DNA of 51,586 nt from UBA4742 sp002403895. Its GTDB lineage: Bacteria; Actinomycetota; Acidimicrobiia; Acidimicrobiales; Acidimicrobilacustridaceae. Position 1 is the first letter of the stretch; each line of letters begins with the position of its first letter. The notes below the pieces were generated by a model. It saw only the letters and a list, made by a program, of their open reading frames with translations, was not told the DNA's origin and searched no databases. The stretch spans positions 1-51,586 of the forward strand of contig DAISGD010000021.1 in the NCBI GenBank assembly GCA_036823295.1, given 5' to 3'. Positions 1 to 7,686 of the stretch are shown here, piece after piece. The position numbers and the translations under genes are program-made.

Positions 1-351
1 TTTGAAGACCCGCGTCACCCGCGTCAACTGAGCGCGGCGCTGGTGGCCGATACGCTCGGGCGGGTCTTTTTCCAGGTGCTCGATCGCCGCTCATCGGGGT
101 TCGGGAATCCGGCCGACGACAATGACCTGGACCTGGCCCACAAGGTGGCCTGGGATGCCTACGCTGTCGGCCGGCTGGAGCGGTTGGGTTACGACGGTCG
201 CCATCAGGTTCGCCTCTACGCCTTTCGCAACCGCCACGGGTTCACCGACGCCGCCGACGAGGCGTTCGAGCGGCTGTGGTCGGGCCGGGATCTCACCTGG
301 GCCGACATCACTCGCATCTCCGACGAGGCCGTCGCCCTTCGGCCGGTCTGA
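1..351 (+). CDS. C-terminal part of an unrecognised protein (5' end outside window)
   Basis: The frame is open from the first base of the window and ends at a TGA at 349-351, so this is the last 116 residues of a longer protein. An internal GTG at 43 could serve as a start, but the frame upstream is open and codes for similar amino acids, so I treat it as a partial gene. The visible part is soluble, rich in Asp, Arg and Ala, and ends in an acidic helix-like stretch (DLTWADITRISDEAVALRPV). I see no catalytic motif, membrane segment or family signature. It converges on the monooxygenase-like gene, whose stop lies about 24 bp away. Function unknown. Confidence 0.55.
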   Translation, partial: FEDPRHPRQLSAALVADTLGRVFFQVLDRRSSGFGNPADDNDLDLAHKVAWDAYAVGRLERLGYDGRHQVRLYAFRNRHGFTDAADEAFERLWSGRDLTWADITRISDEAVALRPV

Positions 352-374
352 GCGACGACCTGATCGGAAGCTGA

Positions 375-716
375 TCAGGCCAGATCGTGGGCGCTGATGC
401 CCTCCAGCAGGTCGATCTGGGGCGCGGAGGCGAGCAACCCGTTGCATGCCGAGGCCATTTCCACCATGTCGGTCGAGTCGAAATGGACCTGTTGAGCAGT
501 CGGGCTGTCCCACTTCTCGATGATGACGTAGCGACCGGATCGGGTTGCGGACGCGGCCAGGTCGATGTTGCGGCACCCCGGGTGGCCCCGGCTGACGACC
601 ACATATTTGGCGAGGACAGCCAAGAGTCCGGCCGGGTCGGCCGCATCGAAGGTGAGGGTCACCAGGGTCAGCACGATGTCGTCAGGCACAACAGGGGCCT
701 CCAGCCGTGGTGGCAT
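375..716 (-). CDS. Antibiotic biosynthesis monooxygenase (ABM)-like small protein
   Basis: This 113-residue protein has the layout of a single ABM (dimeric ferredoxin-like) domain. An early beta strand (VLTLVTLTFD) is followed by a helix (GLLAVLAKYVV), then HPGCRNIDLAAS, the strand RYVIIEKWDSP and a helix ending in an acidic tail. ABM proteins include cofactor-free quinol monooxygenases and haem-degrading enzymes, and the domain alone does not tell which. The HPGC-to-EKWDS spacing is typical of the family. I chose the ATG at 716. The reading frame stays open to 875, but the extra N-terminus is Arg-rich and unlike the family. It is divergent from the sigma factor gene and stands alone. Confidence 0.6.
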   Translation of the reverse strand: MPPRLEAPVVPDDIVLTLVTLTFDAADPAGLLAVLAKYVVVSRGHPGCRNIDLAASATRSGRYVIIEKWDSPTAQQVHFDSTDMVEMASACNGLLASAPQIDLLEGISAHDLA

Positions 717-787
717 CCGGAAACGAGGGCCTCGAAATGGGTCGCTGTACCCTGTTTTGAGGGAACAGAATGCCGATAGAAGGATCC

Positions 788-856
788 ATGGTAGCCACCG
801 AACCACCCCCGAACCCCTCCGTCGGGTGGGTGCCCTTGACCGACTCGGTATCCTAA
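788..856 (+). CDS. Possible 22-codon leader peptide upstream of the sigma factor
   Basis: A short frame begins with ATG at 788 and ends with TAA at 854-856, about 117 bp before the sigma factor start. It is preceded by AAGGAT at 780-785, a plausible ribosome site although very close to the ATG. The peptide is Pro-rich (MVATEPPPNPSVGWVPLTDS plus two residues). It could be a translated leader that affects expression of the sigma factor, or chance. There is no homology evidence. Confidence 0.2.
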   Translation: MVATEPPPNPSVGWVPLTDSVS

Positions 857-973
857 AAGACGACCTTCGGGCCACTGAACTGCCCGTTTCCCTGTTTGGG
901 CGCTCGTTGATCCCCTAGATCCGGTCGTCCGGCCGTATCCAAGACCTTTCTGGCCCCGCCAGTCCCTTTCGAC

Positions 974-1924
974 ATGAAGAGGTGCCCGTTGCCCAAGGAG
1001 CGCGTTGAACGTGACGAGGAAGATCTCGTCCGGCTCTACCTCACCGATATCGGGCAGTACCCCCTGCTGACCAAGGACGACGAGGTCCGCCTGGCCCAGG
1101 CCATCGAACTCGGCGCCGCGGCGCGCACGGAGCTCGAGTCGGGTGCCACCCTCACGCCTTCTCGCAAGCGCGAGCTGCGCCGTGAGCTCAAGCGGGGTGA
1201 GGATGCCGAGCGCACGTTCGTCCAGTCGAACCTGCGCTTGGTGGTGTCCATCGCCAAGAAATACCAGGCGTCGGGTCTCCCGCTGCTGGATCTCATCCAG
1301 GAGGGCAACCTCGGCCTGATGCACGCCGTCGAGAAGTTCGATTGGCGCAAGGGCTTCAAGTTCTCGACCTACGCCACGTGGTGGATCCGCCAGGCCATCA
1401 CCCGCGGCATCGCCAACACCGGTCGTACCATTCGCCTGCCCGTCCACGCCGGTGACACCCTGGCCCGGTTGCAGAAGGCCCGCGCCCGGCTCGAACTGAA
1501 GCTTGGTCGACCGGCCACGCTGTCGGAGCTGTCGGCCGAGGTCGAGATGCCCGAGGACAAGGTCACCGAAGCCCTGCGCTTCGCCGCCGAACCCCTCAGC
1601 CTGAGCGAGCCTCTGCGCGAAGACGGCGACGCCGAACTGGGTGACGTCGTAGAGGACCGATCCGCCGAGTCCCCCTTCGAGGTGGCGGCCACCGCGCTGC
1701 TGCCCGAGGAGATCGCCCGCCTCCTGGGCCCGCTCGACGAGCGTGAGCGCGAGATCCTCAAGCTCCGCTTCGGCCTCGACCGCGGCGAGCCCCGCACGCT
1801 CGAGGAAGTGGGCGAGCATTTCAACCTCACTCGCGAGCGCATCCGTCAGATCGAGGCGCGGGCCATGTCCAAGCTCCGCCACCCCTCGAGCGACACGGGC
1901 GCACGCGACCTGCTGGCCGTCTAA
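974..1924 (+). CDS. RNA polymerase sigma factor, sigma-70 group 1/2 (RpoD/SigB type)
   Basis: The protein is 316 residues and carries the main sigma-70 regions in order. Region 1.2 is near residues 15-45 (DLVRLYLTDIGQYPLLT). Region 2 follows (VQSNLRLVVSIAKKY, LDLIQEGNLGLMHAVEKFDW, FSTYATWWIRQAITR), then region 3 (GRPATLSELS) and region 4 with the helix-turn-helix (GEPRTLEEVGEHFNLTRERI, RQIEARAMSKLR). Region 1.1 is missing, as in mycobacterial SigB and short HrdB-like factors. It binds core RNA polymerase and recognises -10 and -35 elements. The ATG at 974 has no ribosome site. A TTG at 989 has AAGAGG six bases upstream and may be the true start. Whether this is the primary or an alternative factor cannot be decided from this window alone. 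Confidence 0.9.
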   Translation: MKRCPLPKERVERDEEDLVRLYLTDIGQYPLLTKDDEVRLAQAIELGAAARTELESGATLTPSRKRELRRELKRGEDAERTFVQSNLRLVVSIAKKYQASGLPLLDLIQEGNLGLMHAVEKFDWRKGFKFSTYATWWIRQAITRGIANTGRTIRLPVHAGDTLARLQKARARLELKLGRPATLSELSAEVEMPEDKVTEALRFAAEPLSLSEPLREDGDAELGDVVEDRSAESPFEVAATALLPEEIARLLGPLDEREREILKLRFGLDRGEPRTLEEVGEHFNLTRERIRQIEARAMSKLRHPSSDTGARDLLAV

Positions 1925-2052
1925 TCCTCGCCTCGTCGATCCCCGCGGGGTGTCGGCGCCGCACCGCATGAGACGAGTCGCGGTTCCCTGGCCTTTGACG
2001 TGGCCGTGACTACGCTTGCCGTCCCAGTTGACGCGTGCAGGGGAGAGCGGCC

Positions 2053-2826
2053 GTGAGTGATACCTCGCAGGGACCGAGCTGGTGGATTGCCTCCGACGGC
2101 AAGTGGTACGCGCCCGAGCAGGCGGCGGGCTACGTGCCGCCGCCCGCGCCACCTCTACCGGAGATGCCTCCGCCACCAACGGCGGAGACGCCGATCTTTC
2201 CGCCCCCGATGACGCCGCCTCCGGCTCAGCCCCCGCTTACGCCGCCCCCGATCGGGCCCCCGCTGGGCGCGCCGCCCGGCATCCCCCCGGTTCCGGGTCC
2301 GGCGATGCCTGCGCCGGCCAAGAAGGGCGGCAACGGCTGCCTGAAGGCCTTCATCATCGTGTCTATCATCCTCGTGGTGCTGGGCGCCGGCACCTTCGCC
2401 GTGTTCGCCGTGTTCGTCAACAAGGCGGTCAATACGGTCACCGACAGCATTGACGCGCAGCAAAAGGTCGAGAACCAGACGGGTATCAAGTCGAACCCGC
2501 TCGGGTTCAACTCGAAGAATCCACCGCAGAAGGACATCTCGGCCGAGAACATGACGTGCACCACCGACTCCTCGGGTTCCATGAAGGCCTCGGGCACGGT
2601 GACCAACCACAGCTCCAAGAACAGCGTCTATGTCATCACCATCAGCTTCCGTCGCAACGGAACGGAGGTCGGCGCGGGCTCAGATTTCCTGCCCAGTGTC
2701 GGCGCCGGCGAGACGGCCAACTGGACCGCCAATTCGGCGGTGGAGGCGGATGGCACGTTCACCTGCAGGATCGTGGAGATCGACCGCCTCGACGTGGGCT
2801 CGCTGACCCCGCCGACCACCAAGTGA
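2053..2826 (+). CDS. Pro-rich single-pass membrane protein with a C-terminal FxLYD-like domain
   Basis: The N-terminus begins SDTSQGPSWWIASDGKWYAP, a Trp-Trp/SDGKWY motif found at the front of many actinobacterial membrane proteins. About 70 Pro-rich residues follow, then one transmembrane helix (AFIIVSIILVVLGAGTFAVF) near residues 100-125. The extracellular C-terminus (about 130-257) looks like an FxLYD fold, with the strands GSMKASGTVTNHSSKNSVYV and SVGAGETANWTANSAV. Such domains are secreted beta sandwiches of unknown binding role. I chose GTG 2053 because GGGGAGAG lies just upstream. A GTG at 2035 would add six residues. A TACGCT -10-like box is at 2011-2016. The gene stands alone between the sigma factor and the two-component system. 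Confidence 0.65.
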   Translation: MSDTSQGPSWWIASDGKWYAPEQAAGYVPPPAPPLPEMPPPPTAETPIFPPPMTPPPAQPPLTPPPIGPPLGAPPGIPPVPGPAMPAPAKKGGNGCLKAFIIVSIILVVLGAGTFAVFAVFVNKAVNTVTDSIDAQQKVENQTGIKSNPLGFNSKNPPQKDISAENMTCTTDSSGSMKASGTVTNHSSKNSVYVITISFRRNGTEVGAGSDFLPSVGAGETANWTANSAVEADGTFTCRIVEIDRLDVGSLTPPTTK

Positions 2827-2883
2827 TGGGCTCCGGCGACCGTTCCCGCTGAACCGTCGGGGTCCGGCCCGGAGGTTTGACCG

Positions 2884-2917
2884 GGCGGCAGGTCCGGCTG
2901 GGGACGAACCTGCCGCC
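2884..2917. terminator. GC-rich hairpin after the FxLYD-like gene
   Basis: GGCGGCAGGT at 2884-2893 pairs perfectly with ACCTGCCGCC at 2908-2917 around a 14-base loop. A second, alternative stem, CCTTCGG (2916-2922) with CCGAAGG (2926-2932), overlaps its 3' arm. There is no T-run, so termination strength is uncertain, but the position 58 bp after a stop codon fits a terminator. Confidence 0.45.
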
Positions 2918-3011
2918 TTCGGTCACCGAAGGGCCCCCGATCCGGGGGGTCGAGTCAACCGTCCTCCCGGGGGCGGGACGGGGTCCCTTCACCAGCAGCA
3001 TCGCAAATGGG

Positions 3012-3065
3012 TGATGAGACGATCATGAGACGGAGCGAGTCGGTTCTCATGAATATCTCATGAGA
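3012..3065. promoter_or_regulatory. Operator array: two pairs of 11-bp direct repeats, likely the response-regulator site
   Basis: TGATGAGACGA (3012-3022) and TCATGAGACGG (3023-3033) form one tandem pair. TCTCATGA at 3045 and TCTCATGAGA at 3056 form a second pair in the opposite orientation, also spaced 11 bp. OmpR/PhoB-family regulators bind direct repeats with about one helical turn of spacing. The array lies directly upstream of the regulator's promoter, over the place where a -35 box would be. Autoregulation is inferred. Confidence 0.6.
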
Positions 3066-3072
3066 GCGCCGG

Positions 3073-3078
3073 TACTGT
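3073..3078 (+). promoter_or_regulatory. -10 box TACTGT of the response regulator (leaderless start)
   Basis: TACTGT ends seven bases before the GTG start at 3086, so transcription would begin at or within a base or two of the start codon. No good -35 hexamer is seen. The operator array occupies that place, which suggests activator dependence. Confidence 0.5.
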
Positions 3079-3085
3079 CCCGTCC

Positions 3086-3763
3086 GTGCGCGTCCTGGTC
3101 GTCGAAGACGAGGTGAAGATGGCGTCTCTGGTCCGTAGGGGGCTGGAGCGCGAGGGCTACGTCGTCGATGTCGCCACCGACGGGTCCGAAGCCCTGTGGG
3201 CGGCACGTGAGCAGGAGTTCGACGCCATCGTCCTCGACGCCATGATCCCGGAGCCAGATGGGTTCGCGGTGTGCCGGGCGTTGCGCGAAGAAGGCCGATG
3301 GGCACCGGTGCTGATGCTCACGGCCCGAGACGGCGTGGAGGATCGCGTACGAGGGCTCGACGCGGGGGCAGACGACTACCTCACCAAGCCGTTCGCCTTC
3401 GAGGAACTGTTCGCCCGGCTCCGGGCCCTCACCCGGCGAGGCGTGACCGAGCGCCCCATCCGATTGCAGGTCGGTGATCTCGTTCTGGATCCGGTGACCC
3501 GGAGGGTGGGCCGAGGAGAGGAGCCGATCGATCTGTCGGTCAAGGAGTTCGCGCTGCTCGAGTTCCTCATGCGCAACCCGGACGAGGTCCTGACCCGGAC
3601 CCGAATCCTCGAGCATGTGTGGGACTTCGCCTACGACGGCGGGTCCAATGTCGTCGATGTCTACATCCGGTACCTGCGAGAGAAGGTGGACCGGCCGTTC
3701 GCCCGTCGCGATATCGAGACCGTCCGCGGGGTGGGCTACCGGCTGCGACCTGATGATGGCTGA
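3086..3763 (+). CDS. OmpR/PhoB-family response regulator
   Basis: The protein is 225 residues. A receiver domain (1-120) has the acidic pocket VVEDEV, the phosphoacceptor Asp51 in IVLDAMIPEPDGF, the Thr in LMLTARD and the Lys in DDYLTKPFAF. A winged-helix effector domain follows (about 128-222, ending DIETVRGVGYRLRPD). It should be phosphorylated by the histidine kinase encoded 52 bp downstream and bind the repeated TCTCATGA/TCATGAGA boxes upstream of its own gene. The domain pattern resembles actinobacterial regulators of the MprA/TcrA type, but the signal is unknown. The start is the GTG at 3086, which keeps the receiver strand MRVLVVEDE at the N-terminus and gives a leaderless mRNA. Confidence 0.93.
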   Translation: MRVLVVEDEVKMASLVRRGLEREGYVVDVATDGSEALWAAREQEFDAIVLDAMIPEPDGFAVCRALREEGRWAPVLMLTARDGVEDRVRGLDAGADDYLTKPFAFEELFARLRALTRRGVTERPIRLQVGDLVLDPVTRRVGRGEEPIDLSVKEFALLEFLMRNPDEVLTRTRILEHVWDFAYDGGSNVVDVYIRYLREKVDRPFARRDIETVRGVGYRLRPDDG

Positions 3764-3815
3764 CGCCGACAACGGCGTAGCGCTGCCGGCGTCCTGGGAT
3801 TCGTAGGCTGCTGCC

Positions 3816-5189
3816 ATGCGATTGGTTCCGAGGTCGCTGCAGAGCCGACTGGCGGTCCTGTTCACCCTCGCCTCCGCCTTTCTCATTGTGGTACTGGGTG
3901 CCGGGTTGTACCTGGTCCTTGATCGGGCGCTGCTGGGGGCCATCGACCAGGGCCTCCAGAGCCGCAGCGATGACCTGGCCGTCTTCGCCACGGAGGACCA
4001 GGGCGAGCTTCCGGACACGGATCCGTTCGCCCAGGTCATCACCGCTGATGGTCGCGTGGTTGACCAGGCCCCCTCGAACTCGGGCGAGGCGGCCGTGCTC
4101 AGCGTCGATCAATTGGGGAACATCGAGGGCGAGACCTGGCTCGAGACCGATGTACGGGTGCTCGGCGGTCCCAGTCGCCTCTTGGCCCGGCCGGTTCGGG
4201 TGGGAACGGTACCGATGACGTTGGTGGTGGGATCCTCGCTCGACAGTTATGAGCGGGCCCGGGAGCGGTTGGCCCTCGTGCTGGTGGTGACCAGCCCCAT
4301 CGTTATCGGCGCGCTGGCCGGAGCGGGCTGGTTGCTCTCCGGTGCCGCGTTGCGCCCAGTGCGGCGCCTCACCCAGCAGGCTGATGAGATCACCGTGAAC
4401 GAACTGGGGCGCCGGTTGCCCACCGAGGGCACCACCGACGAGATCGGGGATCTCGCCCGCACGCTGAATGCCATGCTCGACCGCATCGAGTCCTCGGTGG
4501 CCCACGAGCGTCGCTTCGTCGACGACGCCAGCCATGAGTTGCGGACGCCGATCTCTATCCTCCGCGGTGAGCTGGAACTGGCCCTCGCCCGCCCCGGCGA
4601 CGAGGCCGAAGTGATTGCGGGGTTGCGCAGCGCGCTCGACGAAGCGGTGCGACTCGGTCGCTTGGCCGAGGATCTGTTGACCTTGGCCCGGGCCCGGACG
4701 GGGCAGTTGGGTACCCGCCCCGCCCCGGTGGACCTGGGCCTGGCGGCCGAGCGGGTCGCCTCGATGATGGGCCGCGATCAGCTCATCCGAGTCGAGGGAT
4801 CAGCAATGGTGTGGGCCGATCCCGATCGGGTGGACCAGATCCTCGTGAACCTGTTGGGCAACGCGGCGCGCTATGCCGAGTCCCAGGTGGTGGTGACCGT
4901 CACCCGCGGCGACGACGACCAGGCCGGGCCCACCCTGGCGGTGGCCGACGACGGACCGGGCTTCGCGCCGTCGATCCTGCCTATCACGTTCGGGCGTTTT
5001 GCCCGGGCGGACTCGGCTCGCGGTCGCGAGACCGGAGGCACCGGTCTGGGCCTGGCCATCACCGCCGCCCTGGCCCGGGCCCAGGGTGCCACCGTGGAGG
5101 CCGGCAACGGTCCACCGCTGGGCGGCGCCGTCGTGCGTGTCGGGTTCAGGCCGGCACCGGTGGAGCGGGGCGTAGCGGTGCCGAACTAG
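3816..5189 (+). CDS. Membrane sensor histidine kinase with HAMP domain
   Basis: The protein is 457 residues. Transmembrane helix 1 is at about 13-35 and helix 2 at about 152-176. They flank a 115-residue extracellular sensor region with no recognised fold. A HAMP linker (about 177-225) precedes the dimerisation helix with the phosphoacceptor His240 (DDASHELRTP). The ATPase domain has the N box (VNLLGNAARYA), G1 (VADDGPGF) and G2 (GGTGLGLAI). It pairs with the response regulator just upstream. TAGGCT at 3804-3809 ends six bases before the ATG, so the kinase may also have its own leaderless promoter. Its TAG stop shares bases with the stop of the convergent acyl-CoA dehydrogenase gene. Confidence 0.93.
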   Translation: MRLVPRSLQSRLAVLFTLASAFLIVVLGAGLYLVLDRALLGAIDQGLQSRSDDLAVFATEDQGELPDTDPFAQVITADGRVVDQAPSNSGEAAVLSVDQLGNIEGETWLETDVRVLGGPSRLLARPVRVGTVPMTLVVGSSLDSYERARERLALVLVVTSPIVIGALAGAGWLLSGAALRPVRRLTQQADEITVNELGRRLPTEGTTDEIGDLARTLNAMLDRIESSVAHERRFVDDASHELRTPISILRGELELALARPGDEAEVIAGLRSALDEAVRLGRLAEDLLTLARARTGQLGTRPAPVDLGLAAERVASMMGRDQLIRVEGSAMVWADPDRVDQILVNLLGNAARYAESQVVVTVTRGDDDQAGPTLAVADDGPGFAPSILPITFGRFARADSARGRETGGTGLGLAITAALARAQGATVEAGNGPPLGGAVVRVGFRPAPVERGVAVPN

Positions 5190-6481
5190 CTGTTGAGGCT
5201 GGCGGCGTCGAGGTAGTCGGCGAACTTCTCCACCGCGGCCCGGCGTCGGGTGGGGACGTGCTCGCTGGGGACGTCGTGGGGCTCGTAGCGCTTCAGCATC
5301 TGGCGGGCGATGGTCACCTTGTGCACCTCGTCGGGCCCGTCATAGATGCGAGCGGCCCGGGCCATGCGGTACATGAACTCCAGCGGGAGGTCGGTCGTGT
5401 AGCCGAGCGAGCCGTGCACCTGGATCGCTCGATCGATCACGTTGTAGAGGGCCCGCGCACCCCAGAACTTGATCATGGCGATCTCGACCCGGGCCGTGGA
5501 GGCGCCCTCGGTGTCCATCTTCCAGGCGGCCTGCAGGGTCAGCAGGCGGGCGGCCTGCATTTCGGTGGCCGACTCGGCCACCCAGTCCTGGATCATCTGC
5601 TTCTCCGCCAGTGTGGAGCCGTGGGTGTAGCGCGACACCGCCCGCTCGCACATCATGTCGAACGCCCGCTGACCCTGACCTAGCCAGCGCATGGCGTGGT
5701 GGATCCGGCCCGGGCCCAATCGCTTCTGGGCCAGGTTGAAGCCCTGGCCGATGCCGGCCTCGCCCCCCACCACGTTCTCGAACGGAACGCGGACCTCCTG
5801 GTAGAGGATCTCGGCATGGCCTCCGGGCTCGCCGGTGCGATGGGTGGGATGGCCCATGGTGGGGACGTCGCGCACGATGTCGACGCCGGGCGTGTCCACC
5901 GGGACGACCAACATCGAGCTGCCCTGGTAGGGGTGCACATCGGGGTTGGTAACGGCCATCACGATCAGGAAGTCGGCCACCGAGGCATTTGAAGTGAACC
6001 ACTTGTGACCATTGATGACCCACTCGTCGCCGTCGCGGACGGCGGACGTGGTCAACAGCGTCGGGTCGGCGCCGGCGCCGGGCTCGGTCATGGAGAAGGC
6101 GCTGCGGAGCTTGCCGTCGAGCAGGGGCTGCATCCACTGTTGCTTCTGTTCCTCCGTCCCGCCCACGGCCAGCAACTCGGCATTGCCGGAGTCGGGAGCG
6201 TTGTTGCCGAAGATCGATGGCGCGTAGATGCACCGCCCGAGGATCTCGTGCATGAGCCCCAACTTCACCTGGCCGAACCCGCCGCCCCCCAGTTCGGGCT
6301 CGAGGTGGGCGGCCCACAGACCTTGGCGGCGAACTTCGTCCTTCAACGGATCGGTGATCCGACGGAACGTGTCCATGTCCAGATCGAGCGTCTCCAGCGG
6401 CTCGATCTCGTCGCGCACGAAGGCGCGCATCCACTCGAGTTTCGCTTCGAACTCGGGTTCGGTGCAGAAGTCCCAGGCCAT
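5186..6481 (-). CDS. Acyl-CoA dehydrogenase (ACAD10/11-like)
   Basis: The protein is 431 residues, normal for an FAD-dependent acyl-CoA dehydrogenase that oxidises an acyl-CoA to the trans-2-enoyl-CoA and passes electrons to ETF. The flavin and substrate signature is FSMTEPGAGADPT, followed by INGHKWFTSNAS. RLGPGRIHHAMRW lies mid-protein, and QVHGSLGYTTDLPLEFMYR and YDGPDEVHKVTIARQML near the C-terminus. The last motif is typical of the ACAD11-like branch used for longer or branched substrates. I chose the ATG at 6481 because the protein then begins MAWDFCTEPEFE. The frame upstream reads through non-coding sequence. It has a relative in this window at 17704-18972. The substrate is not determined. 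Confidence 0.93.
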   Translation of the reverse strand: MAWDFCTEPEFEAKLEWMRAFVRDEIEPLETLDLDMDTFRRITDPLKDEVRRQGLWAAHLEPELGGGGFGQVKLGLMHEILGRCIYAPSIFGNNAPDSGNAELLAVGGTEEQKQQWMQPLLDGKLRSAFSMTEPGAGADPTLLTTSAVRDGDEWVINGHKWFTSNASVADFLIVMAVTNPDVHPYQGSSMLVVPVDTPGVDIVRDVPTMGHPTHRTGEPGGHAEILYQEVRVPFENVVGGEAGIGQGFNLAQKRLGPGRIHHAMRWLGQGQRAFDMMCERAVSRYTHGSTLAEKQMIQDWVAESATEMQAARLLTLQAAWKMDTEGASTARVEIAMIKFWGARALYNVIDRAIQVHGSLGYTTDLPLEFMYRMARAARIYDGPDEVHKVTIARQMLKRYEPHDVPSEHVPTRRRAAVEKFADYLDAASLNS

Positions 6482-6579
6482 GTCAGCTCCCCTGTGCGTC
6501 GCAGTGGCGGTTTGCCCACCGTAGCGACCGGGCCGAGCCTCGGTTCGGGGCACGGGCCGCAGCAGGTGCGACGCGAGGC

Positions 6580-6813
6580 CTAGAGCGGATCGACCGGTGT
6601 CATGGCCCGGCGCGCCCGGACCAGGGAGAGCCCCAGCAATGCGGTGACCGCCAGCGGCATCACCATCCAGGCGGGGCCGCCGATCTTCACCACACCCCAC
6701 GTGAAAACGATCCCGATGACGACTCCCACCGCCATGGTCCAGTCGTCGCCGATCACGAAGTCGTACCAGAACCGTCCGAACTGCTTGACCGCTCGTCCAA
6801 CCCGTCCCATCAT
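6580..6813 (-). CDS. Small two-helix membrane protein coupled to the FTR1-like gene
   Basis: This is a 77-residue protein with a basic N-terminus (MMGRVGRAVKQFGRFWYDF) and two predicted transmembrane helices (about 26-42 and 48-65), ending in a short basic tail. Its ATG at 6813 overlaps the stop of the upstream membrane protein gene in an ATGA arrangement, so the two are probably translated together. Similar tiny proteins may act as subunits or stabilisers of a partner, but I do not recognise the family and assign no function. Confidence 0.65.
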   Translation of the reverse strand: MMGRVGRAVKQFGRFWYDFVIGDDWTMAVGVVIGIVFTWGVVKIGGPAWMVMPLAVTALLGLSLVRARRAMTPVDPL

Positions 6814-7556
6814 GCCGTCACCTCGGCGAGGGGTGGCGTGGTTCGGCTGCGCAACAGTTCGACGTAGGCCAATGACACGCCGGCGACGAGGGCGATGAGG
6901 GCGAGGATGGCCAGGTCGCTCCCGGGCCAGGTGACTCCGACGCCCTCCGCGGTCCAGAAGATGCCGAAGGACGTGAGCATGGTGCCGACGCCGAACTTGA
7001 GCGTGTTCTCGGGCACGCGACTGAGGGGTCGGTGCACGACCAGTCCCACGCTCAACACGACCACGAGGGCGGCGAATGCTCCCAGGGCGGCGACTCCCAG
7101 TTGACCCTGGGCGGCGCCGAAGGTCACGACGATGAACGCCACCTCGAGACCCTCGAGAAAGACGCCCTTGAAGGCGATGGTGAACCCGTACCAGTCGAGC
7201 GGCCCGCGCTCGCCCCCGGCCACCCGCAGCGCCGCCACTTCTTCTCGATAGATGGCGTCTTCGTCGTGCAGCGTCTTGAGGCCTGACGCTCTGAGTATCG
7301 CTTTGCGCAACCACTGCAGACCGAACACGAGCAGGAGGCCGCCGATGACCAGGCGCAGGGCGTCGATGGGAAGATGGGTCACGGCGGGTCCGAGGGCCGC
7401 CACCACGGCCGCCAGGCAGAAGAGCGCGGCGAGAACCCCGGTGACGACGTCTCGCCACCCTCGGGTGACTCCCACCGCCAGGACGATGGTGAGGGCCTCG
7501 ACCATCTCGACCGCGCAGGCGGCGAAGGTGGCCAGGGCCAGCAGGGCGACATGCAT
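6810..7556 (-). CDS. Seven-helix membrane protein with two ExxE motifs (COG4280-like, distantly FTR1-like)
   Basis: The protein is 248 residues with about seven hydrophobic helices. Helix 1 carries E17xxE20 (CAVEMVEALTIVLAVG) and helix 4 carries E135xxE138 (GVFLEGLEVAFIVV). FTR1/OFeT iron permeases also have seven helices with an RExxE motif in helices 1 and 4, so the topology and acidic pairs suggest a metal or cation transporter. The Arg of the FTR1 motif is absent. I place it near the uncharacterised COG4280 group by resemblance. The ATG at 7556 has GGAGG about ten bases upstream. It forms a two-gene unit with the 77-residue protein and is divergent from the DsbA-like gene. Confidence 0.65.
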   Translation of the reverse strand: MHVALLALATFAACAVEMVEALTIVLAVGVTRGWRDVVTGVLAALFCLAAVVAALGPAVTHLPIDALRLVIGGLLLVFGLQWLRKAILRASGLKTLHDEDAIYREEVAALRVAGGERGPLDWYGFTIAFKGVFLEGLEVAFIVVTFGAAQGQLGVAALGAFAALVVVLSVGLVVHRPLSRVPENTLKFGVGTMLTSFGIFWTAEGVGVTWPGSDLAILALIALVAGVSLAYVELLRSRTTPPLAEVTA

Positions 7557-7686
7557 GTCAACTGCCTCCGATGTGGGGTGCCGAGCGCTCGACGAACCGA
7601 GCGTAGGGCTGCCCCGCGCCCTCGAACAGGCGGAGCCGATGCCATGCTGGCTTGATGACGAGCGATCGTTCTCCCGGCAGCCCGAC

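Noticed and set aside
668..2179. 503-codon open frame on the minus strand across the sigma factor gene
   Set aside because: It is antisense to a clear sigma-70 gene and results from high-GC codon bias; its translation has no family features.
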